Origin: Bacillota bacterium
GTDB lineage: Bacteria; Bacillota; Clostridia; Christensenellales; CAG-138
Direction of reading: 5' to 3'
DNA: 64,000 nt
NCBI GenBank assembly: GCA_023400985.1
Contig: JAEXEN010000034.1
Location: 14,657-78,656, forward strand
Shown: piece after piece, positions 8,641 through 18,373 of the stretch
Layout: every line of letters begins with the position of its first letter
How positions within the stretch are numbered: the first letter of the stretch is position 1
Notes under the pieces: generated by a model
What the model was told of the DNA's origin: nothing
Database searches by the model: none
The model's input: the letters and a program-made list of their open reading frames with translations, nothing else
Program-made: the position numbers and the translations under genes

Positions 8641-11600
8641 TGGAACGCATCACCTTCGTCGCCGGGCGCGCGGGAGCGGGCAAGAGCCGGTACTTGCGCG
8701 AAAGGATGCGGGAGCTCCTTGATAAAAAGGAGCGCGTGCTGGTGATCGTGCCCGAGCAATTCACCTTTGAGACCGAACGCGAGCTTACGGAGGCGTTTTC
8801 CGGCGGGCTCTACAACGTTTCGGTCTTTTCGTTTACCACGCTCGCGCGGCGTGTGCTCAAAAAAAGCGGTGAGCGAAATGTTTTTCTCTCCCCCGAGGGC
8901 ATGCGCATGGTGATCAAAAAATCCGTGAGCGAGTGCGAGAAAAAGCTCGTTGCGTTTTCCGGCGTGGCGGAGCGGCCCGGATTTTCAGAAATCGCGGCTT
9001 CCCTTTTTTCCATGTTCAAGCGCTTCGAGATAGCGCCCGATGCGCTTCTTTCGGCCGCCGAAAAGCTCCCCGAGGACATGCTTTTAAAAAGAAAGCTCCT
9101 TGACCTGGGGCTCCTTTACGACCATACGGAGGCATATCTTTCGGGCCGCTATCTCGATTCGGAGGATGCGCTCAACGCGCTTCTACGGCTTCTGCCGGAA
9201 TCGTTTATAACGGACCGTCATGTGTTCATCGACGGGTTCGATTTATTGACCGAGCAGATCTACCGCATCATAGCGGCGCTCATGCGGCACGCGAAAAGCG
9301 TTTCCGTTTCCTTCCGCGCGGATTTTTCGCCGCGCTGCCGCGACGAGGTCGTATTTAAAGTCGAGCGAAGGGCCTATACGCGCCTTTTTGAAGAAGCCAA
9401 AGCGCTTTCGCTTACGCCAAAGCTTATCAGGCTGCCGATAGAAGGCGAAGCCGAGCGTGCCGTGCTTCCCGCTTTGCGTCATCTCGAAAAAGAGGGTTTT
9501 GCCTACCCGTTTGCGGCGTACGGCGGCGAACCCGAGGGGATATCCCTGTTTGCCGCGAGCGACCGCACGGCGGAGGCGCATGCGCTTGCCGACCGTATCT
9601 CGTTCGCCGCAAGGCGGGGCATACGCTACCGCGATATGGCGGTGGTGTGCACGGATATGGGGGCGTATCTACCTATCGTGAGCCGTGTCCTTCACGCGCG
9701 GGGCATACCGTTTTTTACCGATTATAAGCACCCGCTTTCGGGCTATCCTGCGCCTCGCCTCCTCGTTTACGCACTGCGCGCGGCGACGCTCGATTTTTCC
9801 GCCGCGGATATGGCGGAGCTCGCGAAAACCGGCCTTTGCGGCATCACGCCGGACGAGGTCGAGATCTTCGAAAATTACGTGATCGCCAGCGGCATACGCG
9901 GAAAGGCCTTTTTGGAGCCGTTCAAACGGAGTGAGGTGCCAAGGGAGGCCGAAACCGCCCGCGCTGCGCTTATAGGGCCGCTCCTCGTACTTCGCGACAG
10001 GCTTCGCCAAGGGAAAACCGCGGCTTTAAAAACCGAGACGGTCGCCGAATATATGGAGACCTTAGGCGTATTCGAAAAGCAAACCGAGCTTTCGGAGAAG
10101 CTCCGCGAAGAAGACCGGCTGGAGCTCGCCGCGGAAAACGCGCAGGTCTACAATCACATCATGGAGATATTGAGCCAGCTTCACGCGGTGATGGGGGACA
10201 CGGTCTTAACGAACAATCGTTTCCTTGCCATCTTAAGCGAGGGCTTCGACGCCGCCACGGTGGGGGGCATACCCGCCACGGCCGATCAGGTGCTGTTCGG
10301 GAGCGTGGGGCGCACGCGCGCGCGAAGTGTGCGCGCGCTTTTTGTGATCGGCGCCAACGAGGGCGCGTTCCCGCTTCTTTCACCGGACGAAGCGCTCATC
10401 GACGACCGCGAACTCGGTGTGCTCGGTGATCTCGGCGTGACGCCGTGGGATTCGAGTTTGGGCAGGGCCGCCGTGGCGCTCGCGGACGTATACAGCGCCG
10501 TATCGAAACCCACCGAGGAGCTCAGTATTTCCTATCCCATGACGGTGGACGGTACCGCGCAGACCGCGTGCGCGCTCGTCGACCGCGTGCAGGCGATTTT
10601 CCCGACGCTTACGGTCGGCACGGACGTCAACGCGGCGTTTTCTCCCGTGTCGCCCGAGGGCGCGTTCCTCTCCCTCACGCAAATGCTTCGAAACTATGCG
10701 GATACGGGTGCAATTGACCCCGCGCTTGCGCCGCTTTACGCGTGGTTTCATAAAAGTGAGACGTTCAAAGAGCGTTTAAAGGGCGTAGAAGAAGCGCTTT
10801 TCTTCAACAATTCGCCCGAGCCCTTCGGCAGGGAGCTCGCGCTCGCGCTTTACGGGAACGAGGCCGCGGGCAGCGCTACGCGCTTTGAGGAATTCAACGC
10901 CTGCCCCTTCAAACACTTTGCCAAATACGGGCTCCGCATAATGCCACGCAAGGAGTTTAAGGAAAGGAGCCTTGAGGAAGGCGTATTTTTGCACGAGGCG
11001 ATCTCCAAGTATATCGACGCGCTGACAGAGAGGTATCAAGACCTTTCCGCAGTCACGCGGGAGCTCTGCGAGGCGCTCGTGGACGAATTTCTTCCGCCGC
11101 TCATCGCGAGCCACAACAACGGCGTGTTCCTCGACACGCGGCGCGGGATGCTCCGCTGCAATGAACTCGTGCGCGAGGTGAAGGCCACGGCGTGGGCGGC
11201 CACGCGCCAATTGAGCCTCGGCGCATTCAAGGTGGTGAGCACGGAGCTTGCGTTCGGTTTAAAGGACGCAACTTTGCCGCCGATCGTCGTGGAGCTCAAC
11301 GATAAAACGCGGTTTCGCATCACGGGGAAGATCGACCGGCTCGACGCGTATGAAAGCGGCGGGAAAACGTATTTCCGTGTGATCGATTACAAGAGCGGCG
11401 ATAAAAGGTTCGACTTTTCCGAGCTCTATTACGGCTTGAAGCTGCAGCTCCCGCTCTATGCCAGGGCGGCGCTCGCCGCAAAGGACGCCGCGCGGGCAGC
11501 CGGGTTTTACTATCTGCACATCCAGGAGCCCGTATTGAGCGACGAATTCAAAACTTCGGATGCGTTTGAAAAGCAGCTTTTCAAGGAATTCCGCCTCAAG

Positions 11601-11978
11601 GGACTCACGCTCAACGATCCGGAGATCGTGGAGGCGGTAAAGGGGAGCGACGAGGGCTACGAGGTCATTTCCGCAAAAAGAAGCCCTTACCTGGTGGATA
11701 ATTCTGTGATCGATGCGGTTCTTTCCTATGCGGGCGAAAAAGCGCGCGATACGCTCCGGCTTATCCTCGACGGGCAGGCCGAGCCGCTGCCCTACCGCTA
11801 CAAGAGCGGGGGGTTAAGCGCCTGCACCTACTGCGATTATAAGAGCGTATGCCGGTTCGACGTGCGCCTGCAAGGCTGCGCGTTTAGAAACCTCAAGGGG
11901 TTAAGCCGCGAGGAATTCATGCTGCGGACGGGAGGTGGCTCAGACGGCAAAGGCAAAATGGACAAAGGAGCAAACTGA
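8640..11978 (+). CDS. addB: ATP-dependent helicase/deoxyribonuclease subunit B
   Basis: 1112 residues, matching AddB. Near the N-terminus lies an intact Walker A motif, GRAGAGKS. The C-terminal RecB-like nuclease domain has the catalytic VIDYKSG motif (nt about 11390) and the four-cysteine iron-sulfur site split between FNACPFKHF near residue 753 and ACTYCDYKSVC near residue 1060. AddB pairs with AddA to process double-strand ends for recombination and degrade linear DNA. The ATG overlaps the thpR stop, and the 3' end overlaps addA by 44 bases. Confidence 0.97.
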   Translation: MERITFVAGRAGAGKSRYLRERMRELLDKKERVLVIVPEQFTFETERELTEAFSGGLYNVSVFSFTTLARRVLKKSGERNVFLSPEGMRMVIKKSVSECEKKLVAFSGVAERPGFSEIAASLFSMFKRFEIAPDALLSAAEKLPEDMLLKRKLLDLGLLYDHTEAYLSGRYLDSEDALNALLRLLPESFITDRHVFIDGFDLLTEQIYRIIAALMRHAKSVSVSFRADFSPRCRDEVVFKVERRAYTRLFEEAKALSLTPKLIRLPIEGEAERAVLPALRHLEKEGFAYPFAAYGGEPEGISLFAASDRTAEAHALADRISFAARRGIRYRDMAVVCTDMGAYLPIVSRVLHARGIPFFTDYKHPLSGYPAPRLLVYALRAATLDFSAADMAELAKTGLCGITPDEVEIFENYVIASGIRGKAFLEPFKRSEVPREAETARAALIGPLLVLRDRLRQGKTAALKTETVAEYMETLGVFEKQTELSEKLREEDRLELAAENAQVYNHIMEILSQLHAVMGDTVLTNNRFLAILSEGFDAATVGGIPATADQVLFGSVGRTRARSVRALFVIGANEGAFPLLSPDEALIDDRELGVLGDLGVTPWDSSLGRAAVALADVYSAVSKPTEELSISYPMTVDGTAQTACALVDRVQAIFPTLTVGTDVNAAFSPVSPEGAFLSLTQMLRNYADTGAIDPALAPLYAWFHKSETFKERLKGVEEALFFNNSPEPFGRELALALYGNEAAGSATRFEEFNACPFKHFAKYGLRIMPRKEFKERSLEEGVFLHEAISKYIDALTERYQDLSAVTRELCEALVDEFLPPLIASHNNGVFLDTRRGMLRCNELVREVKATAWAATRQLSLGAFKVVSTELAFGLKDATLPPIVVELNDKTRFRITGKIDRLDAYESGGKTYFRVIDYKSGDKRFDFSELYYGLKLQLPLYARAALAAKDAARAAGFYYLHIQEPVLSDEFKTSDAFEKQLFKEFRLKGLTLNDPEIVEAVKGSDEGYEVISAKRSPYLVDNSVIDAVLSYAGEKARDTLRLILDGQAEPLPYRYKSGGLSACTYCDYKSVCRFDVRLQGCAFRNLKGLSREEFMLRTGGGSDGKGKMDKGAN

Positions 11979-14900
11979 GGCCATCGAGCGGAAAGGGAAT
12001 CTTCTCGTGGCCGCGGCCGCCGGAAGCGGCAAGACCGCCGTGCTCACCGAGCGCATCGCGCGGCTCATTTACGAAGGCGCGGATGTAAATGAATTTTTGG
12101 TGGTCACCTTCACGCGCGCCGCGGCGGGCGAAATGAAGAAGCGCATCGCAAAGCGCCTGGCGGAGGCCGCGGCGGAAGCGGATGGGGAGCTTGCCGCTCG
12201 CCTTTACCATGCAGCCGTGGGCGTGGGGCAGGCGAATATTTCCACCATACATTCATTTTGCACGCAGGTTTTGCGCCGCCATTTCCACATGGCGGGCATC
12301 GATCCGAACTTTCGCGTAGCTGACGACGCGGATATCGCGCTCATGCGCGAGGACGCGCTCGACGAGCTGACGGAGGAATTTCTCGAAACGGAGGAAGACG
12401 CCTTCAAGCGGCTCTGCGAGATGTTCGGCTCGCAAGGTGAAATGCGCGAGGCCGTTTTAAAAATACATACCTTCATGTACGCCAAGCCCGATCCTTTCGC
12501 GTGGCTCAGTAACGCCGCCGGGTTTTACCGCACGCCCGAGGAGGATATCCTTTCCCTGCCGCACGCGAAGCTCCTTTTAAAAAGCTCCCGCCGCGCGCTT
12601 GCGAGGGAGATCGGGCGTTATTCGCGCGCGAGGGATCTCGCCGCGGATGAGGACCCAAAGGCGGCGGCCACGATGGACTCTGAGCTTTTATCGCTTCGTG
12701 CCGTGCTTTTATGCGAGGACATTTTAAGCTATCATACCGCGCTTTCGTGTGTGGAGTTTGCTGCGCTCAGATGGACGAAAGGCACGCCCGACGAGATCAA
12801 AAACCCCGCGAAGGCAGCCCGTGACGCGTGCAAAAAGGTATATAATAAGCAGCTAACAGAATGCGCCGTTGACGTAAAAAAAGAGGCCGAGCGTATGGCG
12901 TATACCGCCGAGCGGCTCGATACGCTCATAGAATTCCTCCGCGCGTTTTCGAAGCGCCTCGACGAGAAAAAGGCCGAAGCGCGCGCGGTCGATTACGGCG
13001 ACCTCGAGCATCTTACGCTGAAGCTTCTCGAAAACGAGAGCATCGCCGCGGAGTACCGCGAGAAATTCCGCTACATCTTTGTGGATGAATATCAGGATTC
13101 CAACGCCGTGCAGGAAAGCATCTTAAAGAAGCTCTGCCGGAAGGACAACCTCTTCTTTGTGGGCGACGTGAAGCAGAGCATCTACCGCTTCCGCCTTGCG
13201 GACCCCAAGCTTTTTCTCGAAAAGTACGCCGAATACGGCGCGGAGCGCGGCGGGACGCTCGTGGACCTCAACGCCAATTTTCGAAGCGCAAAAAACGTGG
13301 TGGATACCGTGAACGCCGTGTTTTCTCGCGTTATGAGCAAGGAGGGCGCGGAGATAGAATACGGCAGCCGCGCGGCGCTCCTGCACGGGCGCGGCGACGA
13401 TCTGGTTGGCAGCGCCGAGCTATGCCTCGTGGAAAAATCGAGACCGGATACCGCCTTGTTTATGGAAGGTGAAATCGATGCGGATGACTTTGATGCGGAA
13501 GACGCGACGCTTGAACAAGATGATGCGGACGAGCTTTCCGATATGGAGGACGCCGAGGCGGAAGCGCGCGTGGCCGCGGGACGCATTCATGCGCTCATGG
13601 CGTCTATGCGTATGAAGGACGTTAAAACGGGCGAGCTTCGCGCGCTGAAATACGGCGATATCGCGGTGCTGCATCCAAAGCCCAAAAGGACTGCGGCGGC
13701 GTGGGTGGAGACTTTGAGCGCGTGCGGCGTACCCGCTTACGCGCAGTTGAAGGGCGGCTACTTCGACGCGGTGGAGGTGCAGGTGTTTTTGGACCTTCTG
13801 CGCGTTCTTGATAACCGCAGGCAGGATATACCGCTCGCGGCGGTGCTGCGTTCCCCTATCGGCGGTTTTTCCACTTTGGAACTCATAGAGCTCCGCGCGG
13901 AGCATAAAACGGGGCTTTTGTTTGACGCGCTTTCGGATGTGCTCGCGTACGATACGCCGCTCGCACGAAAATCGCGTACATTCCTTGAAAAGATAGCTCG
14001 CTGGCATGAGGACGCCGCGCTCTGCGGGCTCGAGGAGCTTTTGGGAAGGCTCTTAGAGGACACAGGCTATTACGATTTTTCCGCCGCGCTTCCGGGCGGG
14101 CAGACGCGCAAGAAAAACCTCGATGCGCTGTTTTCCATGGCGCGCGCCTACGAGAACAATGGTGCGCGCGGTCTTTCCGGCTTTTTAAGGTTCATGGACA
14201 GGATTAAAAATACCGATTCCATGGGCGAGGCGCAAACGGCGGGCGCGGATGTGGTGCGCGTGATGAGCATTCACGCCGCGAAGGGGCTGGAATTCCCGGT
14301 CGTGATCCTCGCAGGGATGAGCGGGCGCTTCAACGAACGCGACGCGAACAGCCATCTTATTTTAGATGCGGAACTCGGCATAGGCATACGCCCCGTCATG
14401 CGCGGCGTGCGCGCGCAGACGCTTCTTTTTAAGGCCGTGCGCGAAAACCGCAAATTTTTGGATACCGCCGAGCAGATGCGCCTGCTCTATGTGGGCATGA
14501 CCCGCGCACGCGACGCGCTACTTATGCTCGCGGCCGTGCAGAATACGCAAAAGGAAATAGAAAAAGCGCTCGTTCCGCTCACGCCGCTTCACGTAGCAGA
14601 CAAAAAGCGGTTTTTAGACTGGACGCTCGCCGCGCTCATGGATACCCCTTGCGCCAACACGATACGGAAAAACCTCGGCCTAAACACGATCGAAGGATGG
14701 GCGTTCTGCTCGATCGCGCTTGCGTGGCCCGACGGCGGCCTAAACTCGTTGAACGCCGTGGACGAGGGGGCATTCCGCGCGTTTTTGAAGAGGGCGCAAA
14801 ATACGGATACTTCCATGCTCGAAAAGCCGTTTTCATGGGAATACGCGTATAAGGACGCCGTGACGCTTCCTTCCAAGGTGAGCGTTACCACACTTTCGCA

Positions 14901-15462
14901 AACCTTGTCTGCGCTTCGCGAGGCGCCGGACTTTTATAAGCCGCAAAAGCCCACGCCCGCCGAGCGCGGCACGGCCACCCATCTTTTGATGGAGCACCTG
15001 AGCTTAAAAGAGCATACGCCGGAAACGGTAGAGGAGGAACTCGACGCGCTCATACGGCGCGGCGTGCTTACGCGCGAGGAAGCGGCGGTCGTAAGTACAA
15101 CGCAGGTCGCGGACTTTTTTTCCTCCCCGCTCGGGAAGCGGCTTTTAAGGGCGGAGACGGCCGAGCGCGAGCTCGAGTTCAACTGCCGCATACCCGCCTC
15201 GGAGCTTATGGACGTGAATAGCGGCGAGCCTGTCCTTTTGCAGGGCGTCATCGACTGCTGTTTTTTGGAGGATGACGCATGGGTGCTTATCGACTATAAG
15301 ACCGACTATATAGCGCCGAACACGCCGCTTTCTGAAGCCGCGCAAAAACACGCGCGTCAGATAGCTCTGTACGCGCGTGCGCTGAATATCCTTACCAAGA
15401 AACCCGTAAAGGAATATTATGTGCATTTTTTGAGAACGGGGAAGAGTGTGCGGATAACGTAG
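11935..15462 (+). CDS. addA: ATP-dependent helicase/nuclease subunit A
   Basis: 1175 residues with UvrD-type helicase motifs: Q motif WTKEQTEAIE, Walker A AAAGSGKT near residue 25, Walker B FVDEYQDSN, VGDVKQSIYRFR, VMSIHAAKGLEFPVV and LLYVGMTRARDAL. A C-terminal nuclease domain carries LIDYKTDYI near residue 1117. This is the motor and nuclease partner of AddB. Translation appears to start at GTG 11935 inside addB, because no in-frame ATG exists near the conserved N-terminus. An acidic stretch near residues 510-545 (about nt 13470-13560) is a probable disordered insertion. Confidence 0.97.
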   Translation: MAQTAKAKWTKEQTEAIERKGNLLVAAAAGSGKTAVLTERIARLIYEGADVNEFLVVTFTRAAAGEMKKRIAKRLAEAAAEADGELAARLYHAAVGVGQANISTIHSFCTQVLRRHFHMAGIDPNFRVADDADIALMREDALDELTEEFLETEEDAFKRLCEMFGSQGEMREAVLKIHTFMYAKPDPFAWLSNAAGFYRTPEEDILSLPHAKLLLKSSRRALAREIGRYSRARDLAADEDPKAAATMDSELLSLRAVLLCEDILSYHTALSCVEFAALRWTKGTPDEIKNPAKAARDACKKVYNKQLTECAVDVKKEAERMAYTAERLDTLIEFLRAFSKRLDEKKAEARAVDYGDLEHLTLKLLENESIAAEYREKFRYIFVDEYQDSNAVQESILKKLCRKDNLFFVGDVKQSIYRFRLADPKLFLEKYAEYGAERGGTLVDLNANFRSAKNVVDTVNAVFSRVMSKEGAEIEYGSRAALLHGRGDDLVGSAELCLVEKSRPDTALFMEGEIDADDFDAEDATLEQDDADELSDMEDAEAEARVAAGRIHALMASMRMKDVKTGELRALKYGDIAVLHPKPKRTAAAWVETLSACGVPAYAQLKGGYFDAVEVQVFLDLLRVLDNRRQDIPLAAVLRSPIGGFSTLELIELRAEHKTGLLFDALSDVLAYDTPLARKSRTFLEKIARWHEDAALCGLEELLGRLLEDTGYYDFSAALPGGQTRKKNLDALFSMARAYENNGARGLSGFLRFMDRIKNTDSMGEAQTAGADVVRVMSIHAAKGLEFPVVILAGMSGRFNERDANSHLILDAELGIGIRPVMRGVRAQTLLFKAVRENRKFLDTAEQMRLLYVGMTRARDALLMLAAVQNTQKEIEKALVPLTPLHVADKKRFLDWTLAALMDTPCANTIRKNLGLNTIEGWAFCSIALAWPDGGLNSLNAVDEGAFRAFLKRAQNTDTSMLEKPFSWEYAYKDAVTLPSKVSVTTLSQTLSALREAPDFYKPQKPTPAERGTATHLLMEHLSLKEHTPETVEEELDALIRRGVLTREEAAVVSTTQVADFFSSPLGKRLLRAETAERELEFNCRIPASELMDVNSGEPVLLQGVIDCCFLEDDAWVLIDYKTDYIAPNTPLSEAAQKHARQIALYARALNILTKKPVKEYYVHFLRTGKSVRIT

Positions 15463-15573
15463 GGCGGAATGCTTACATCCCGCCGCGTAACGTTACCACG
15501 GCAGAAACACGCTGCGGCATGTGGGCATGCCGCCTTACGAGGTCCCCCAAAACCGCAAGGATTCAACTTAGCC

Positions 15574-16842
15574 TTACATAAAAGCGGTAGGCGCCGTCTC
15601 TTTTCCCATCCAATCTTTTCCGTCTACCATGCGGGCGGCGAGGAGCGAGGAGCTTGTGTTGCCAACGGCGTTGAGCATGGTCGCGGGCGGGTCGATGATG
15701 GTGGCAATGATCGTCAAAATGGGCAGCGCCGCCACGGGGAAGCCCATCATGGTGAGGATCATCATCTCGGAAATGGTGCCGCCGCCGATGGGCACGGCCG
15801 TCACGAGAAGTGTAGCCACGAGGGAAACGAGAAGCACTTTTATAATGCTGTCAAACGAGCTCATATCCATGCCGAAAAGATAGGCGAGGAACAGCACCTT
15901 AAATACGGAGCCGATGATGGAGCCGTCCTTGTGCAAATTGGTGCCGAGCGGGATAATGGTTTCGGCGATATCGTCCGAAACGCCCATCTTCTTGGCGGAG
16001 GTGATGTTCACGGGGATGGCGGCAGCGCTCGAACAGGTGGCGAGCGCCGTCACGGCGGTGGGCAGCACGTTTTTCCAGAAGGCCGTAAAGCCGCGCCTGC
16101 CGCCCGCGATGAGCGCATAAAGGGAATAGACGACGAAGAAGAACAGAAGCGATACCAAAAGGTACATCCCGAACGTCTTTGCGTAGCCGAGCGCGATTTC
16201 CCCGCCAAAGGTGCCCACGAGCGCCGCCATATAACACCCAAGACCGATGGGGGCGTAGTACATGGTGAACTTGATGAATTTGAAGATGACCTCGCTGAGC
16301 GAATCCAAAAGATTTACGACCGGCACGGCCTTTTCGCCCGCCGCGTTGGCGGCAAGCCCGAACAGGATGGCAAACACGATGAGCGCTAAAAGGTTAGACC
16401 GCGTGAGAAGCGCCGAGAAGTCGCCCACGGTGATGGCGGATACCGTTCGTTCGAGGATCGTGATATCCTCCGCTTCTTCCTGAGCGGCGTCCGTCGAAAG
16501 CTCGCTCTTGATGCGCTCGCCGTCCGCCGTCTCCACGAGCTTGACGGGCGTGGTCGCCGCGACGCCCACGAGCACGGCCACAAGGGAAGTGGCGATGATG
16601 ACGGCCGCGATGGAGGTCATGATCTTCCCGAGCCTTTTCGGCTTCTGCATCTTGGCGATGGCGAGGGAGATGGTAACAAAAATAAGCGGTACGATGATGA
16701 CGAGCATCAAATTCAAAAACAAGGTCCCGAAAGGGTTGAGCACCTTGGCGCCTTCCCCCCAGACTGCGCCTACGATCGCGCCTAAGATGACCGCGCCCAA
16801 AAGAATAAGGGTGGAGCGATAATTTTTCCAAAATGTCTTCAT
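15574..16842 (-). CDS. Dicarboxylate/amino acid:cation symporter (SLC1/DAACS family)
   Basis: 422 residues with eight or more membrane segments and the two re-entrant hairpin regions of the glutamate-transporter fold; the serine-rich tip is TCSSAAAIPVN. The usual NMDGT motif reads HKDGS. The binding segment reads DPPATMLNAVGNT instead of the usual D-x-x-R-T-x-x-N-x-x-G-D. The arginine that holds the acidic side chain in glutamate/aspartate carriers (GltPh R397) is therefore alanine, and the late sodium-site aspartate is asparagine. It probably transports a neutral or unusual amino or organic acid with Na+ or H+. An internal hydrophilic loop (residues about 105-130) is acidic. It lies alone, with a GntR-operator-like sequence upstream at 16913-16925. 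Confidence 0.88.
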   Translation of the reverse strand: MKTFWKNYRSTLILLGAVILGAIVGAVWGEGAKVLNPFGTLFLNLMLVIIVPLIFVTISLAIAKMQKPKRLGKIMTSIAAVIIATSLVAVLVGVAATTPVKLVETADGERIKSELSTDAAQEEAEDITILERTVSAITVGDFSALLTRSNLLALIVFAILFGLAANAAGEKAVPVVNLLDSLSEVIFKFIKFTMYYAPIGLGCYMAALVGTFGGEIALGYAKTFGMYLLVSLLFFFVVYSLYALIAGGRRGFTAFWKNVLPTAVTALATCSSAAAIPVNITSAKKMGVSDDIAETIIPLGTNLHKDGSIIGSVFKVLFLAYLFGMDMSSFDSIIKVLLVSLVATLLVTAVPIGGGTISEMMILTMMGFPVAALPILTIIATIIDPPATMLNAVGNTSSSLLAARMVDGKDWMGKETAPTAFM

Positions 16843-16912
16843 GATGTTCGTCCCTCCTGATCATCGGGTATCCGAAATGGCGGTGAAGGCAAAAGGTTCC
16901 ACTCCCTCACCA

Positions 16913-16925
16913 TAAAACAGTATAC
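16913..16925 (-). promoter_or_regulatory. Possible GntR operator upstream of the SLC1 symporter
   Basis: On the minus strand this reads GTATACTGTTTTA, matching 11 of 13 positions of the GTATACTGTATAC element found twice upstream of livJ. It lies about 75 bp before the symporter start. This is a single match in an AT-rich stretch, so the call is weak. Confidence 0.3.
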
Positions 16926-17093
16926 AACCGACGATTTGCGTTTTATCTGGAAAAATGAACGAAGAATGTTGCAAAAATGAGCGATAAATACTATCGTTGC
17001 AGATTGAATCCCCGGGATTGTCAGGGGGCACATACGCGGTTCGCAATAGTCGTCTTCCTCCTTAGGTCGCAATACTCCTTTGCTTACAGGGCT

Positions 17094-17305
17094 TCCGCCT
17101 CGCTTTATCCGCCACAGGCGGCGCTTCGGCTTCGCTCCCTTTGACTTTCTTCCGGCTTCGGCGGCATGTACGCGTCCGGCGAAGCCGGAGCGTTACGGGC
17201 CTCGCGTGCCGAAACGGATGAAAGCCGCAGGCTTTCGTTCCTTTCACGCTTTACCGCCGCAACCTTAATTGTCGCCGCAGGCGACATCAGTAGTACCCGA
17301 AGGGT
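17094..17305. repeat. Mosaic hairpin repeat, copy B (families 1 and 2 fused)
   Basis: Positions 17149-17305 read as the reverse complement of copy A (6995-7272), with matching modules such as CCGGCTTCGGCGGC, GTCCGGCGAAGCCGGA, GCCGAAACGGAT, GAAAGCC/GGCTTTC, GTCGCCGCAGGCGAC and CAGTAGTACCCGAAGGGTGG. The preceding 17094-17148 resembles the family 2 module seen at 30940 (CTTCCGCCTCGCTTTATCCG). Loop bases and paired bases differ between copies, while the stems are kept. Confidence 0.75.
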
Positions 17306-17340
17306 GGAAATGCAAAGCATTTTAGATAAAGCATGCAACC

Positions 17341-17408
17341 TCAAAGAAGTGCCGAAGGGCACTTCTTTGATTTAAGTCGAAGCCCCGGAATGCTCCGGGG
17401 CTTCGACT
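17341..17408. terminator. Two stacked terminator hairpins downstream of pyrD
   Basis: TCAAAGAAGTGCC/GGCACTTCTTTGA is a 13-bp stem with a GAAG loop, followed four bases later by AGTCGAAGCCCCGGA/TCCGGGGCTTCGACT, a 15-bp perfect stem. They lie 45-110 bp past the pyrD stop and should end the minus-strand operon. Confidence 0.75.
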
Positions 17409-17452
17409 GCCTTAGGGGGATCGAGATGTCCTGGGGGGAGGACAGAAGTAAT

Positions 17453-18373
17453 TTATTTTACTTGCAGCGCCTTTCCTCTGATCTGTGCGAGCGAGGTACA
17501 GCCGTGTTCCGACAGGTAATTATCTACTCCCTCTACGATTTCCTTCATCAGCACCGGGTTCACAAAATTGCTGCATCCCACCTGCACCGCATGCGCACCC
17601 GCAAGAATGTATTCTACGGCATCTTCCCAGCAGCTTACGCCGCCGGAGGCGATCACGGGCACATGAAGTTCGGAACAGACGCGGTAAACCAGATACATCG
17701 TTTGGGATTTTATCGCGGGGCCCGACATTCCCCCGGAAATATTGCCGAGCGCCGGTTTTTGCGTGCGGATATCGATGAGCATGGCGCGATAGGTGTTGGC
17801 GACCACGATCGCGTCCGCCCCCGCATCCTGCGCGGCGTACGCGGTGGAAAGGATGTCCGTTACGTTGGGCGACAGCTTTACAAAGACCGGCAGATCTGTT
17901 TTTTGCTTCGCCTCGCGCACAATACCGCTAAGTAAGCCGGCATCCGCCGAAAACGGAAGCCCCGTGCCGACGTTTGGGCATGAAAGGTTCAACTCCAGCG
18001 CCGAAAAAACGGTATGCCCGTTTAGCATGGAAATCGATTCGCCATACTCGCCGGCATGGCTTGCGGCGATGCTCAAAACCACCGGCGCCTCGGCGCGTGC
18101 GTATTTTTTGGCGTCCTCGCGCAAAAAACGCTCCATTCCCGGAGAGGGGATGCCCACCGAATTGATCATGCCGCCCGGAAGTTCTACGATGCGCGGCACG
18201 GGGTTGCCCGAACGAGCCTTGTGATGCACGCTTTTTATCACCACCGCGCCAAGTTCGCCCGAAGGGCAGGAGTAGGGGTTATTTTCGTCAAATTCGTAGG
18301 TTCCGGAAGCCGGCATAATGGGGTTGCGCATAGAAAGGGAACCGATGTGAACGGACAGATCGTTTTTATACAT
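17453..18373 (-). CDS. pyrD: Dihydroorotate dehydrogenase B, catalytic subunit
   Basis: 306 residues, FMN-binding TIM barrel of class 1B, which interconverts dihydroorotate and orotate with NAD through PyrK. NLSCPNV carries the catalytic cysteine; PASGTYEF, VVIKSV, PGGMINSVG, VKLSPNVTDI and VIASGGVSCWED are FMN or substrate-site segments. The sequence departs from usual PyrD proteins: the stretch after SCPNV reads GTGLPFSAD, and IVELPGGMINSVGIPSPG replaces the common ET-PGGMLN-IGLQNPG. Its ATG overlaps the pyrK stop by 8 bases. It is last in an operon with an ABC importer and pyrB. That setting fits orotate reduction for catabolism as well as biosynthesis. Confidence 0.92.
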   Translation of the reverse strand: MYKNDLSVHIGSLSMRNPIMPASGTYEFDENNPYSCPSGELGAVVIKSVHHKARSGNPVPRIVELPGGMINSVGIPSPGMERFLREDAKKYARAEAPVVLSIAASHAGEYGESISMLNGHTVFSALELNLSCPNVGTGLPFSADAGLLSGIVREAKQKTDLPVFVKLSPNVTDILSTAYAAQDAGADAIVVANTYRAMLIDIRTQKPALGNISGGMSGPAIKSQTMYLVYRVCSELHVPVIASGGVSCWEDAVEYILAGAHAVQVGCSNFVNPVLMKEIVEGVDNYLSEHGCTSLAQIRGKALQVK

